This document shows, piece after piece, positions 34,436 to 44,852 of a stretch of DNA of 64,000 nt (the stretch's first letter is position 1; every line of letters starts with the position of its first letter). Under the pieces are notes generated by a model. The model saw only the letters and a program-made list of their open reading frames with translations, had not been told where the DNA came from and did no database searches. The DNA is taken from positions 744,001 through 808,000 of the forward strand of contig NW_024881700.1 in the NCBI RefSeq assembly GCF_019059575.1, given 5' to 3'. This DNA comes from Amphibalanus amphitrite. Taxonomy: Eukaryota > Arthropoda > Thecostraca > Balanomorpha > Balanidae. The position numbers were made by a program, and so were the translations under genes.

Positions 34436-34760
34436 AATAAGGAACCGAGGTCATCAAAGGTCATTGAGCTGACCTGACCTTCAGGTGACCTTGACACCCA
34501 CCCTAATGCATGGGACCAGCATCATATCACATGTTTCAACGCTTGAAACCACGTGAAGACTGCAACCGCGCGGCTAATGCGAGCCGACATACGCCGAATC
34601 GCGATTCGGGCCAAACATGGTCTCGAGAAATAGGTCACAGGTCAAAGGTCATTTGGGTCAGGGTCGTGAGATTTTCAGGGTAGGTGTAAAATTGATAAAA
34701 TCGGGGGCATTGAAAGTTTCGTCGCGATCGGACGGTTTTTACGTGAGTTACTCACGAAAA
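34436..34760. repeat. AGGTCA-rich repeat-like segment
   Basis: AGGTCA and TGACCT half-sites are clustered (for example GGTCATCAAAGGTCATTG and AGGTCACAGGTCAAAGG). The segment resembles the interiors of the TTAA-flanked MITEs, but I could not find bounding CCC...GGG ends here. Confidence 0.4.
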
Positions 34761-35195
34761 ACTGATATAGCGCACCCAAAAAGGCAGAAATACACACATG
34801 CGATATCCTATTCTACGAAAAAAGTGCATCATTTTTTAACGTCGCCGACAAATTGTAATTACCCTAAGCTCAGGCAGATGTATGGTAGAAAATCCCCCAA
34901 GTGAAATACACTACGGCGGAAATAAAATACCCTACGGCGGAGCTCGGTTGCAATTTGTAAATACGCCCCCTATCTCCCTGTGTGTCCAAGTGCACAGATG
35001 ACGTCACACGAAGGGGCGGAGTCGGGGGCGGAGTCTGGCGCAACGGCCGCCATATTTGAATTTGTTTTATTAGAATGTATTCTATATTTTGGGTTTCAGT
35101 CAATTGCTATCGATAGTTTTATGAACGGTCAGCTGTAATATAAGTGATTTATCAAGAAAAAACACATATTCTGCTTGCAATTTCGATTTAAGTAC

Positions 35196-35269
35196 GACCC
35201 GCGCCTAGATTCGAACGCACGATCTTTGGATTACGGCGCGAGCATCCTAACCACTACACTACCGCGGCG
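35196..35269 (-). repeat. tRNA-derived sequence (SINE head or tRNA pseudogene)
   Basis: On the minus strand an A-box-like TAGTGTAGTGGTTAGGATG and a B-box-like GTTCGAATCT have tRNA-like spacing, and CCGCG/CGCGG could pair as an acceptor stem. The T stem and anticodon stem do not pair, so it is not a functional tRNA. Confidence 0.5.
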
Positions 35270-35482
35270 GCGTGGCGGCCGGCGGAAGGGAGGCTGCGGA
35301 GGCATGGGGGCTTTTTTACGCGTTTTTGGAAAAACTAGTGGGTTTAGTGAAAAACGCTTCTTAGATAATTTGAAGAAAAATGTCTCGGCTTTCCGATGGT
35401 GCACTTAGTTTTGTGCTAGCTTAAGCAGAGTTTGTTCTACAGCGCTTCAAAAATCGCCCATTTGCATAGGACTTAAACGATT

Positions 35483-36070
35483 CCAGGACAAATCTTCGTA
35501 TGGCATTTCTTCGTCGCGCAATTCTTCGTCCGCATTTCTTCGTCCGCAAATCTTCGTCGGCGCATTTATTCGTGTCGCATAACTTCGTCTCGCATTTCTT
35601 CGTAAGTGCAAATATTCGTAGCGCATTTTTTCGTATCCGCATTTCTTCGTACGCGCATTTCTTCGTCAAGCATTTTTTCGTCCACGCATTTCTTCGTCTA
35701 CGCAAATCTTCGTCCGCATTTCTTCGTCCACGCAAATCTTCGTCTGCGCATATCTTCGTCCGCAAATCTTCGTCCCCGCAAATCTTCGTCCGCAAATCTT
35801 CGTCCGCATTTTTTCGTCCACGCATTTCTTCGTCTACGCAAATCTTCGTCCGCATTTCTTCGTCTACGCAAATCTTCGTCCCGGCAAATCTTCGTCCGCA
35901 AATCTTCGTCCGCAAAACTTCGTCCGCAAATCTTCGTCCGCAAATCTTCGTCCGCATTTTTCGTCCACGCATTTCTTCGTCCACGCAAATCTTCGTCCGC
36001 AAATCTTTGTCTGCGCATATTTTCGTCCGCAAACCTTTGTCTCCGCTATCTTCGTCTCCGCAAACATTCG
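35483..36070. repeat. CTTCGTCCGCAAAT array, left arm
   Basis: About forty units of 14 or 16 bp follow the pattern CTTCGTC-(CG/CACG/TACG)-CAAAT or -CATTT. The outer start (GATTCCAGGACAAATC) also starts the mini foldback at 37107. Translating the array gives periodic peptides in every frame on both strands, so its long open frames are not genes. Confidence 0.9.
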
Positions 36071-36294
36071 TCCACAAATGTGGTTCAATAAAACCATGAA
36101 GAAATATCAGACCATCAAGTGATTGACGAATTTAATGCATGGAATGGATGATCGAAACTTTTGAAGTCAGGTAGATGAGGTCTGTCAGGTGAAGCTATTG
36201 TATTTGGGAGCCGAGAATTGAAACACTCCATATCATTTGTGTCCCGGACATTCTTTTTTTCGCGGTCGATGAATGACAATATAATCTCTTGTAC

Positions 36295-36640
36295 CCTCGC
36301 CGGCATAGGCGGCGGAACGGGGAGGGCACCGGCCACCGGGGCACCGTTCCCCTCTTTAATTTTGGCCTTTTAACAGTAGCCCTATGGGCGTTGCATGGAA
36401 AGAATTTGGGACTAAAAGTCGGCAGTGCCGTGCCCCCCCCCCCCCCTAATTGAAGGTGTTCCGCCGCTACTGCTCGCCGGACCTATTTGTTTTCTACATA
36501 CACGCCGGCCGAGGGGGGGGGGGGGCGGGTACGACCCCCCCCCCCATCGCCGTTTCGCCACTGGTGCAGCTAGCGCGTCGCGGAAAATAACGAGCGTGTG
36601 CGCCGTTACGAGACGCAGAGGTTAATACCCGATTTTAAGG
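36295..36640. repeat. GC-rich segment related to the MITE ends (inverted copy near 39800-40135)
   Basis: CCCTCGCCGGC at 36295 and a G-tract/CGGGTACG/C-tract arrangement near 36514-36545 resemble the terminal region of the piggyBac-like element at the left window edge. Its partner in the right arm is inverted. It was probably captured by the foldback element before the arms formed. Confidence 0.4.
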
Positions 36641-36814
36641 CCTTCTAGGTCAGGGGTCGGCTTACAGCCCGCGGGCCGGATCCGGCCAGGAGGGTGACGG
36701 TTGGATCCGGCCCGCGACCATCTGACGTCTGGCCCGCGGTTGGTATCATCGACATACGTCGTGTTCCGGCCCGCGGTTCCTTCAGAAATCGACTCCGATA
36801 TAAAAGTGACTTAA

Positions 36815-39590
36815 AGGGACCCTCCCACCTTCAAAAAAGTTAATGAATTGGCATAAAAGTGATGTAGCGTGAATCACAAAGAGCGAAAATGAACATCTAC
36901 CAAATTTTACCGGAAAATATTCACCCGTTTTCGAGATATAAGACTTTTATTTTTGTTTACTTTTTGGGAAATCCGCTGTTTCTATGACGTCACATAAAGG
37001 TTTTCTTTACGTCGGCATTTGGAAGCAATAGTTTGGTATCAAAGTGCGACAGATATTGCGCGAATGACGCGTTTATCTTAACAAGGTCAATATATGATGG
37101 CCAATAAAGGATTCCAGGACAATTCTTATGGCATTTCTTCGTATCGCAATTCTTCGTCTGCAAATCTTCGTCAGGGCATTTATTCGTACCTATCGCATTA
37201 CTTTGTCTCGCACCAGGGTATATGAAAAACGGCTCGCATTTCTTCTTCAACGCAAATATATGCAAGAGTAAGCATTGAGGGACAAATAAATGCACCGACG
37301 AAGATTTGTAGACGAAGAAATGCGGACGAAAAATTGTGCTACGAAGAAATGTCATGCGAGGATTCGTTCGGGTACCATGACGGTGATTTCAAAGTCAAGG
37401 TTCACAGCTGATCTGCTAAATCAAGCCAAGAATCCAAACTATCAAAAAACTATAAATATTTGTTTGTCTGTCACAGAGGTCTCAAGCAATATAAGGTTGA
37501 CATATGTTGAATCAAAAATCTACTGCCACAACTCACATCTCCTGCCTTAGTTTATCATTGTTGTTTTAACTTGCTTTCAAGAGAAACAGAAGGCAGAAGC
37601 CAGTATCTGATATCACTTCAGATGATTGTTTCAAGATCTGAGTTCAAATGGAAATAAAAGCAAGCTCAAGATGAAACAGGGATTATTGCTGTTAAAGTAG
37701 TTTGGCCATGATACAACAAGCACATAAATCATTAGCCAAATCAAATACTGGTTGGTTTGTCAAGATGTTTGTTGTCTGTCGTCTGTCGAGCTGCTATGAA
37801 CACTGAACGCTCTCACTCTTACTTTAAAGATAGTAGTTTAAGTTGAATGGTAGTGAGCTGTAATTAGACAAAGCAGCTATTCAGTGCTCACATCAAGCCA
37901 GGCTAGGAAATGGCATCAACTGTGGTGGGAGGAAGCAGGTTCGGCAGCCCTATGTTGTAAACTTCTGTTATGCCTTGTGTTTGATCAACTGATGTTTTCT
38001 GCTCTGTTTTGTGCAGTGATAGTAGCAGGTAACTGCATGCTTGTCAAATTATGTGAATAAACGAAATCATAACATTGCATTTTTCTCTCCATGCAAGGAA
38101 CAAGTAAGATGTTGTAGAAAATGTAATAGAGGGCTGCATTGCTGATTTTGCACTTTATCAGAGCTTTATTTAGAATTGCTTTCCTGAAAGCTACACACAG
38201 GCCACAGTGCTGAAATTCACAATGTCATAGCTTTTGGCAGAAAAAAGAAAAGACTTACCCAGGTAAAATTGGCTGAAAGTATGGCAGAGCAGGTCTTGAT
38301 GCGTATGCCCATCCGTGTGCTTGCCGAAGCCGAACTGACTGCAACACATTTAACTCTGACCCACCATGGTGGCTGGCATATCCTGAACTTTCACCACTCT
38401 AAACAAGACAACTTTCAGCCCTCAGCATTGTATTAAAACACTGTACAAAACACTCAAAATTTGTTTCAGTGCCATCCACAGACAACATCAGTCGCCATTC
38501 ACCAGGCCAGTAAAAACAGAATAGATAATAGCTTCAAACCCATGTAGTCAGAGTTACTAGGTCTGCACCTCAAAACAAAATCCAGGTGACAATGACATTC
38601 ACCACGCCAGTAAAAAACAGGTACTTAGGTAACATAACAGCTTCAAATCTGGTAACATGTTGGTCGGACTTTACGCTACCATATTTACATGGAATAATAT
38701 GATACCAAACAATAGTGCAACCATTCTGGATAACAAAAGTGTATGATAGAATTAATTTAGAAAACTTTGGCAGCATGATTTACGAGCACAGGCAGGTGTT
38801 ACCTACCAGCCTTCTCAATGCTCGTAAAACCAACATTGTAGTTTTGATTTTACCTTACATGATAACACACTTGGCTGCAATGGCACATTTAATTTAATAC
38901 TGTGAAAAGACCAGTTATAACCACTTCACAAGCACAATTGCACCTCATGCCGACATCCTTTTCCAAAGACAGTCAGCAGCGTCTTTCGTCAAAACTGGAT
39001 GATCAATCCCCTTTCAACTGTAAACATCAAAAATATTTCTTCATGGTGTGATCTCCATATGGAAACCTTGCAGGAAAAGAATTAATGTCAATTGTCAGCT
39101 CTTCAAAATTTCTTTGGACTTTAACTTGGAGTACCATATCCAGTTTGCTTTGATATTTTGTTTTTTATTCCATGTTGAAGTTGAACACCAAGCTCCAGAT
39201 ATAGCAGGCAGCTTGATCATCTTCGGCCTTGGTATAATATCAGTCCAAGTTCCAGTGGTGGGTATCTTCTAATATTCAAATTAAAATGAAAAGCAATAGG
39301 CTTTCTCAGCGCCGACGACGGATTTCACGTTGATAAAAAAGGGAGCTCAAGGTCAGCAAAACTCGGGTTCAAGGAATGGCGGGCGTTGAAATGACTGCTG
39401 ACGTCATCAAGAAACCGCTAATGGTTAAGAGATAGGGACTAAGCTGGTCCCACCCTGCAAGTAAAGGGAAGAAATTTCTTGAACACCATAAAGCTGCGGG
39501 GGTTGCGACCAGGATAAATGGTGGTTTCTGAGCCTGGCCGCAAACTTGGCTATCTCAACTCAAAACTAATGTTAAGGTGGGATGGTCCCT
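36815..39590. mobile_element. Kolobok-like non-autonomous DNA element
   Basis: TTAA (36811-36814) precedes AGGGACCCTCCCACCTT, and AAGGTGGGATGGTCCCT is followed by TTAA (39591-39594). The 17-bp inverted ends differ at one position. TTAA targets with AGGG ends point to the Kolobok group rather than piggyBac. The 2.78-kb interior is AT-rich with no transposase, and a mini foldback (37107-37355) lies inside it. Confidence 0.65.
37107..37355. mobile_element. Mini foldback copy of the CTTCGTC element
   Basis: A left arm starting GATTCCAGGACAATTC, with CTTCGTNNGCAAAT units, meets a reverse-complement arm (about 37289-37350, CGACGAAGATTTGTAG and further units) within about 250 bp. It is a short, diverged relative of the large palindrome around it, nested in the Kolobok-like element. 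Confidence 0.65.
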
Positions 39591-40344
39591 TTAAATGTGC
39601 TTTGGCACAATAGTTCTTCCTTCGCACACTTCATGAGTTTATAAACACCATTTGCGGGTGTTTTTTGTCTAATTCTACTTCTAGACAAAACTTGCGCGGG
39701 CCGGACGTCAGATGGTCGCGGGCCGGATCCAACCGTCACCCTCCTGGCCGGATCCGGCCCGCGGGCTGTAAGCCGACCCCTGACCTAGAAGGCCTTAAAA
39801 TCGGGTATTAACCTCTGCGTCTCGTAACGGCGCACACGCTCGTTTTTTTCCGCGACGCGCTAGCTCCACCAGTGGCGAGACGGCGATGGGGGGGGGGGTC
39901 GTACCCGCCCCCCCCTCGGCCGGCGTACGTAGAAAACAAATAGGTCCAGCGAGCAGTAGCGGCGGAACACCTTCAATTAGGGGGGGGGCACGGCACTGCC
40001 GACTTTTAGTCCCATTCTTTCCATGCAGCGCCCATAGGGCTACTGTTAAAAGGCCAAAATTAAAGAGGGGAACGGTGCCCCGGTGGCCGGTGCCCTCCCC
40101 GTTCCGCCGCCTATGCCGGCGAGGGTACAAGAGATTATATTGTCATTCATCGACCGCGAAAAAAAGAATGTCCGGGACACAAATGATATGGAATGTTTCA
40201 ATTCTCGGCTCCCGAATACAATAGCTTCACCTGACAGACCTCATCTACCTGACATCAAAAGTTTCGATCATCCATTCCATGCATTAAATTCGTCAATCAC
40301 TTGATGGTCTGATATTTCTTCATGGTTTTATTGAACCACATTTG

Positions 40345-40964
40345 TGGACGAATGTTTGCGGAGACGAAGATAGCGGAGACAAAGGTTTGCGGACGAAAAT
40401 ATGCGCAGACAAAGATTTGCGGACGAAGATTTGCGTGGACGAAGAAATGCGTGGACGAAAAATGCGGACGAAGATTTGCGGACGAAGATTTGTGGACGAA
40501 GATTTGCGGACGAAGATTTGCGGACGAAATTTTGCGGACGAAGATTTGCGGACGAAGATTTGCCGGGACGAAGATTTGCGTGAACGAAGAAATGCGGACG
40601 AAGATTTGCGTAGACGAAGAAATGCGTGGACGAAAAAAATGCGGACGAAGATTTGCGGACGAAGATTTGCGGGGACGAAGATTTGCGGACGAAGATATGC
40701 GCAGACGAAGGTTTGCGTGGACGAAGAAATGCGGACGAAGATTTGCGTAGACGAAGAAATGCGTGGACGAAATAATGCTTGACGAAGAAATGCGCGTACG
40801 AAGAAATGCGGATACGAAAAAATGCGCTACGAATATTTGCACTTACGAAGAAATGCGAGACGAAGTTATGCGACACGAATAAATGCGCCGACGAAGATTT
40901 GCGGACGAAGAAATGCGGACGAGGAATTGCGCGACGAAGAATTGCCATACGAAGATTTGTCCGG
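40345..40964. repeat. CTTCGTCCGCAAAT array, right arm (inverted)
   Basis: The reverse-complement partner of 35483-36070 is read here as GGACGAAGATTTGCGG-type units. Unit order largely mirrors the left arm. Confidence 0.9.
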
Positions 40965-41308
40965 TTACGGACTTAAACGGGACTTCAAGACTTGCCCCAA
41001 GATGACGTCACGAGCTGACGTCACGATCAGGTAGAATCGCCGGACGACCCTACCTGGTATATAGGGCCTTGAAGTGAGCCAATTTCAAATTTCAAAAGTT
41101 CACGCTCTCTATTGAATGCTTAGCGCAAGGAATAAAATAGATTCGTCTGATTATAATATTTTATATAGCTCAAGGCCGTATATATATATACTGTATGCTG
41201 TATAGCTCCAGGCTCATATACCCTCTGGTAAGGCCTCATATCATGATATAGGTACCCTCTGGTTGAGATGCGGTAAAATTGAAATTTGCAACAATCGTTT
41301 TTGTCACC
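40965..41308. other. Unassigned stretch
   Basis: The sequence contains TATA-rich and GGCCT-rich patches (41160-41250). No gene or mobile element end is recognised. Confidence 0.5.
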
Positions 41309-42190
41309 TTACCTTACCTTACCTTACCTTCGTGGTGATCGGGATTGAAAAGGCCACTTGGCCTGGGGATCCCGCTCTCATCGAGCTCGTGTCGGGATAC
41401 AGGCTAGGCTCTCAGGGATAGGGGGTGTCGTACATGATGCCACCGCCTTGATGCCACCCCAGTGCTTGTCCAGCTGGGCCTTGAACTGGTTGACGGACTG
41501 TGCCGTGACCACCGCGCTTGGTAGGGAGTTCCAGTCGTTGATGACCCTGAAGCTGAACGCGTTTCTGCGCACGAGTTTGGTGGCCAGTGTTCTAAAATTT
41601 GATTTTGGTTGGGTGTGCCGATGAAGAAACAAAAATCCTAGGATGAGAAAAAGGGAAGTAAATAACTGGAGTATTTTTGCAAAATGGTGTAATGCCAATT
41701 TTTATGCCAACTGATAAACCAGGATTTCATGTCAGGATCTTGACATGGTGTGAAACAAAAGGATGAGGGTGCAGCAACTGTCGAGTGACATGTAAACTGG
41801 CTGTTGGGAATAAACGAAACATTTTTCAGAGATGAAGCAAAGTCGGTCATTCATATTTTAGGGATGAAAGTATTTTCCCAATTAGGTGTGATTTGCCACC
41901 AAAAAGTCTGAAAAATGGAACACTGTTGGTGGCCCTCGGTTTCTCGAGCTTCCACTCGTGGCCCCTGGTTCGAGCTGAGTTGCTCCGGGTCAAGAAGCTT
42001 TCTGGCGATATGGCCAACCCTCCGTGCAGCAGCTGATATACGGTCACCATGTCGCCTCTGCGCCTCCGGTAGTAGAGTGATGGTAGTCCCAGTCGACGGA
42101 GTCGTTCGGGGTACGGGAGGTGCTTGAGTTGTGCGACCATTCTTGTTGCACGACGTTGCACGCGTTCAAGCCTCTTCTGGTCCTCTTTCC
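41309..42190 (-). mobile_element. 5'-truncated CR1-like LINE tail
   Basis: On the minus strand the last ~180 codons of a reverse transcriptase protein are readable: RLERVQRRATRMV, then LRRLGLPSLYYRRRRGDM, TRSNSARTRGHEWKLEKPRAT and NAFSFRVINDWNSLP. After the end of the coding part a short 3' tail finishes in (AAGGT)n (41309-41330), a simple-repeat end as in CR1-type LINEs. The copy lacks all upstream parts. It is split by a small hAT element (41585-41925). Reading across that insertion with one target copy removed is in frame. Confidence 0.8.
41585..41925. mobile_element. hAT-type MITE (341 bp) inside the CR1-like LINE
   Basis: Ends CAGTGTTCTA and, inverted, CAGTGTTCCA are flanked by an exact 8-bp duplication TTGGTGGC (41577-41584 and 41926-41933). 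CAGTG ends plus 8-bp duplications are the signature of hAT elements. The AT-rich interior encodes no transposase, so it is non-autonomous. Confidence 0.85.
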
Positions 42191-42381
42191 CAAAAGGTCA
42201 CAGTGGTTTTTGTTTCAGCCGGACACAGTTTGTGAGCTGTGTTTGTCGCTTTTTCGTATTGGTATTGCAGAATCAGAACGGTTTGGCACGTTCAGGCTGT
42301 TCCTGATTTGTTTGCACCTGCATGGTTGTCAGCTTTGCATTAATTTGTACCTTGCGTTGCCAAAGCAATTTCAAATTCCAT
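42191..42381. other. Short unassigned spacer
   Basis: Nothing is recognised between the LINE truncation point and the TTAA of the next element. Confidence 0.5.
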
Positions 42382-42385
42382 TTAA

Positions 42386-43584
42386 CCCGCGCCCTGCTGG
42401 GGGGGGGTGTTTGAACACCCCCCCCCCCCTGTGGTTTTTCGCGGATATCTCAAAAACGGCGGCGCTCCGCGCCGCCGTTTTTGGTACACCTTATCATACA
42501 TCAATTCTACACATGTTGTGAAAATTTCAGACCAAGGTCATTCAAGGTCAGGTCACCAGGTCACTTGAAGTGACCTCACCTCATAAAAAGTTTCAATGTC
42601 TGCCATAGCTACACCGAGTGACCGATCGCTTTGAAACTTTCAGCGATTACTAAGAGCAATAGCATGTACAAAATGTATATCTCAGAATTTTGATATCGAT
42701 GACCTAAGGTCAGGTCAATTTTGCGACCTCCCCATTATAAGTCAATGGGAGAAAATTGAAATGCGCCTCTTTTGGACGAAAAGCATTATAAACACTCCCA
42801 AACACTGAATTACAAGTGGTTTAGACACACTGAACATGAAAATGGTGTCCGTGACCCCTGGCTATGCCCCTGAGGTCATCTTAGGTCACGAATGGTATCT
42901 AACAGTTTTTCGCAAATAACTTTTGATAGAGGCATGCTAGAGCGATGAAAACACCTTAGATGTGTTCAGCTCGACGATACGGATCGACTGATATGCAACA
43001 TGACCCTTTCCGGTCAGGTCATGACCTTGAACTGAGGTCAAATTTTCAAGTTGACCTTTCAAGGTCAACTTATAGTTCATTCGATGCGTCTTGACGAGAG
43101 GAACACGATGCCGGTAAAAGTAAGCTCGTACAAGGTTTGGGTCAAAAGTTATTGCAGAAAAACTGTTTCCGAAAAAAATCGGCTATTTTTGCAGTTTTGA
43201 CCCCCTGCAGGCAAAACCGTTGACGCTAGGTCAAATCTGAGAGAATTACTCAGAAAGAGCGCTAATAGGGCTATCGAATGCGCTTTTCCGCAGCGCTGTA
43301 GCTCTATTGGTTCCCGAGTTATGCGTTGGCTTCTTGTAAATTGTCGACATTCGACCTGGAAATCGGCGAAATTTTGCCTTCAATGACCTCTGGTGACCTG
43401 ACCTTTGACCTGACCAAAAAATTGACCGAAGTGATTTCGTCATTATTTTTTATGCTCTTTCGAACGCCGCCTTCCGCGTATCGCTACGTGGCCCAGGAGC
43501 CGAGTTAGAAGGGGGGGTGTTTGAACACCCCCCCCCCCCCCCCCAGCAGGGCGTGGAAATCCAGGACCCCCAGCAGGGCGCGGG
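42386..43584. mobile_element. piggyBac-like MITE rich in AGGTCA half-sites
   Basis: TTAA (42382-42385) precedes CCCGCGCCCTGCTGGGGG, and the inverted end CAGCAGGGCGCGGG is followed by TTAA (43585-43588). A second, slightly different copy of the right end lies just inside it. G and C tracts flank a GTGTTTGAACAC palindrome near both ends. The interior has many AGGTCA/TGACCT half-sites and no coding capacity. Confidence 0.75.
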
Positions 43585-43588
43585 TTAA

Positions 43589-44319
43589 TCAAGATTCAAT
43601 AAATCAAGACATAACATTTTTGTCTTATAAACTGAAGTTCGTCATAAAATATGAATAGTCTAACAGATGACTCTCAGAGTCTTGGTTACAAGGAAATATC
43701 AATATTGGGTAAATGTGCAGAAATCTTTACTCTTACCAGAAATGGCAAGCTTGATGCAAGCCTACTAGAGTCAAGTCAAAATGCATTTGTCTTGCTTGTA
43801 TCAATTCCCTGCACCACATTGCATGCCATTACAACTGATCACATCAACTGCAATGTCATGCCTTGCACTGAGGTGCCATTGCAGTTGTTGCGAGGAGGAT
43901 TTAACATACCATTGGATTGGAATTGGTGGCCCAATGGGGGCAAGATTTTGCATATTGAAAGCTCTAATCTGCCATATAAAAGACTGCCTTCACACTGGCT
44001 TATGGACCTTGGCTTGCTTGCAGTAGATTTTGCCTGGTTATCTCTATCCTGGTAAGATCTCATTGCAAGGTGCTTATATGCTCTTCCTGGATGTTTACCT
44101 CTGGTTTGCTGGGGGACATAATTTATACTATCCAAAAGGTGCTTGGAGCGCTGAGCATGTAGAGTAAAAAGCTCAATGTTTTTAAGCAGGTGGATACCTG
44201 TAGCTTGCACATGTCCCAGTATGTCTATCTTACCTGATATTCATAGTTATAGATATTACATGGTTATCATCTTTATGAGACATTGAGTTCATGTATGCCC
44301 CTTATGTTTCACATTGCAG
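43589..44319. other. Upstream flank or intron of the coiled-coil gene
   Basis: AT-rich sequence ends in a good acceptor (TTTCACATTGCAG at 44307-44319). Open frames here have no recognisable domain. An upstream non-coding exon of the coiled-coil gene may lie further left. Confidence 0.5.
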
Positions 44320-44852
44320 AGCTGCAGTCCATGGCTCCTCCTGCAGCTGATGGTAATGTGATCCGTCGCTCCATCTACCAGAACTCCAACACGATGGTGG
44401 AAGTGCTGACAAAGTCCAAGGATCCGCGCTCCCGCACCGCCACGGCCGGCAGCACCGCCGCCTCGGAGCCGGCCTGGCCAGCGGCCGTGCCCGTCCGCCG
44501 CGACGGACGGCCCCTGTCGGCGACGGGCCCGTCAGCTGCCGCCGCGACCCCGCACCGGCCGACCTCTGCCCGCCTGGCAGTCGGCCGGCGGTGACCCGAC
44601 CGGTGGACGACCCTCGGCCGGCCGCGGCGGCGGGCAGCGGCCGGCGCCGGGCCGTCCCCCCGCGGCCCGCGGTCAGCCGCCGGCTCAGAGACAGGGACAG
44701 ACCACCGCGGGGCCTGGACGACCGACCGCGCCCAAACAGACCGGCTGTACCACCGGAGAACGAGCAGGCCGAGCACGCCGACTCTTGGAAGGAGTTTACC
44801 GTGTGGACCAACCAGCTGAAACAGCTGGTGCGAGACATCGGAAAACGGCCTG
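44320..44852 (+). CDS. Coiled-coil gene, exon 1 of those seen
   Basis: The acceptor is ACATTGCAG|AGC. The likely start is the ATG at 44331 ([20 protein letters not shown]). The end is GGCCTG|GTAGGT, phase 1. The first ~40 codons (to KSKDPRSR) read in one frame, while the end ([18 protein letters not shown]) reads in another. The change falls inside GC-rich low-complexity DNA between about 44440 and 44740. A tiny intron or an indel would explain it, and I cannot choose. Confidence 0.65.

Larger units (their letters stand above)
32029..34960. repeat. Inverted pair of ~38-bp segments
   Basis: GCGTATTTACAAATTGCAAC and the adjoining CGAGCTCCGCCGT occur at 32031-32063 and, reverse-complemented, near 34920-34960. 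They may be the ends of a 2.9-kb non-autonomous DNA element. No target duplication was recognised and the interior is AT-rich and non-coding. Confidence 0.35.
36651..39782. repeat. Inverted hAT-like ends (CAGGGGTCGG...)
   Basis: About 88-bp inverted ends start CAGGGGTCGGCTTACAG and contain GGCCGGATCCGGCC, a look common to non-autonomous hAT elements. The bases just outside (TTCTAGGT / ACCTAGAA) are reverse complements rather than direct repeats. The ends are therefore part of the palindrome arms and not a later insertion with its own target duplication. Confidence 0.5.
35483..40964. mobile_element. Giant foldback/palindromic element with 14-16 bp unit arrays
   Basis: Two arms of about 1.26 kb (35483-36740 and 39694-40964) are inverted copies, about 99% alike in the stretch I compared by eye. 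Each arm runs, from the outside in: an array of CTTCGTCCGCAAAT-like units, a unique AT-rich piece, a GC-rich piece with G and C tracts, and an hAT-like end (CAGGGGTCGG...). The 2.95-kb centre holds a Kolobok-like element. No target duplication was found outside the arms. It has no coding capacity. Confidence 0.7.

Noticed and set aside
35483-36070. CRISPR-like regular repeats
   Set aside because: The unit is 14-16 bp with no unique spacers, and the genome is clearly eukaryotic.
35421-36099. Long open frames on both strands giving periodic RRFADEDLR- or SSSANLRPQIF-like proteins
   Set aside because: They are translations of the 14-16 bp array. All frames are open on both strands, and the period, not selection, explains them.
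36651-39782. An independent hAT insertion at the palindrome centre
   Set aside because: The outside flanks are reverse complements, not direct repeats, so the hAT-like ends belong to the arms.
40297-40976. Matching long open frames in the right palindrome arm
   Set aside because: Same array in reverse complement, with no gene features.
41378-42161. Two minus-strand open frames as a host gene
   Set aside because: Motifs such as VQRRATRMV and VINDWNSLP are those of a LINE reverse transcriptase tail, and an (AAGGT)n end follows.
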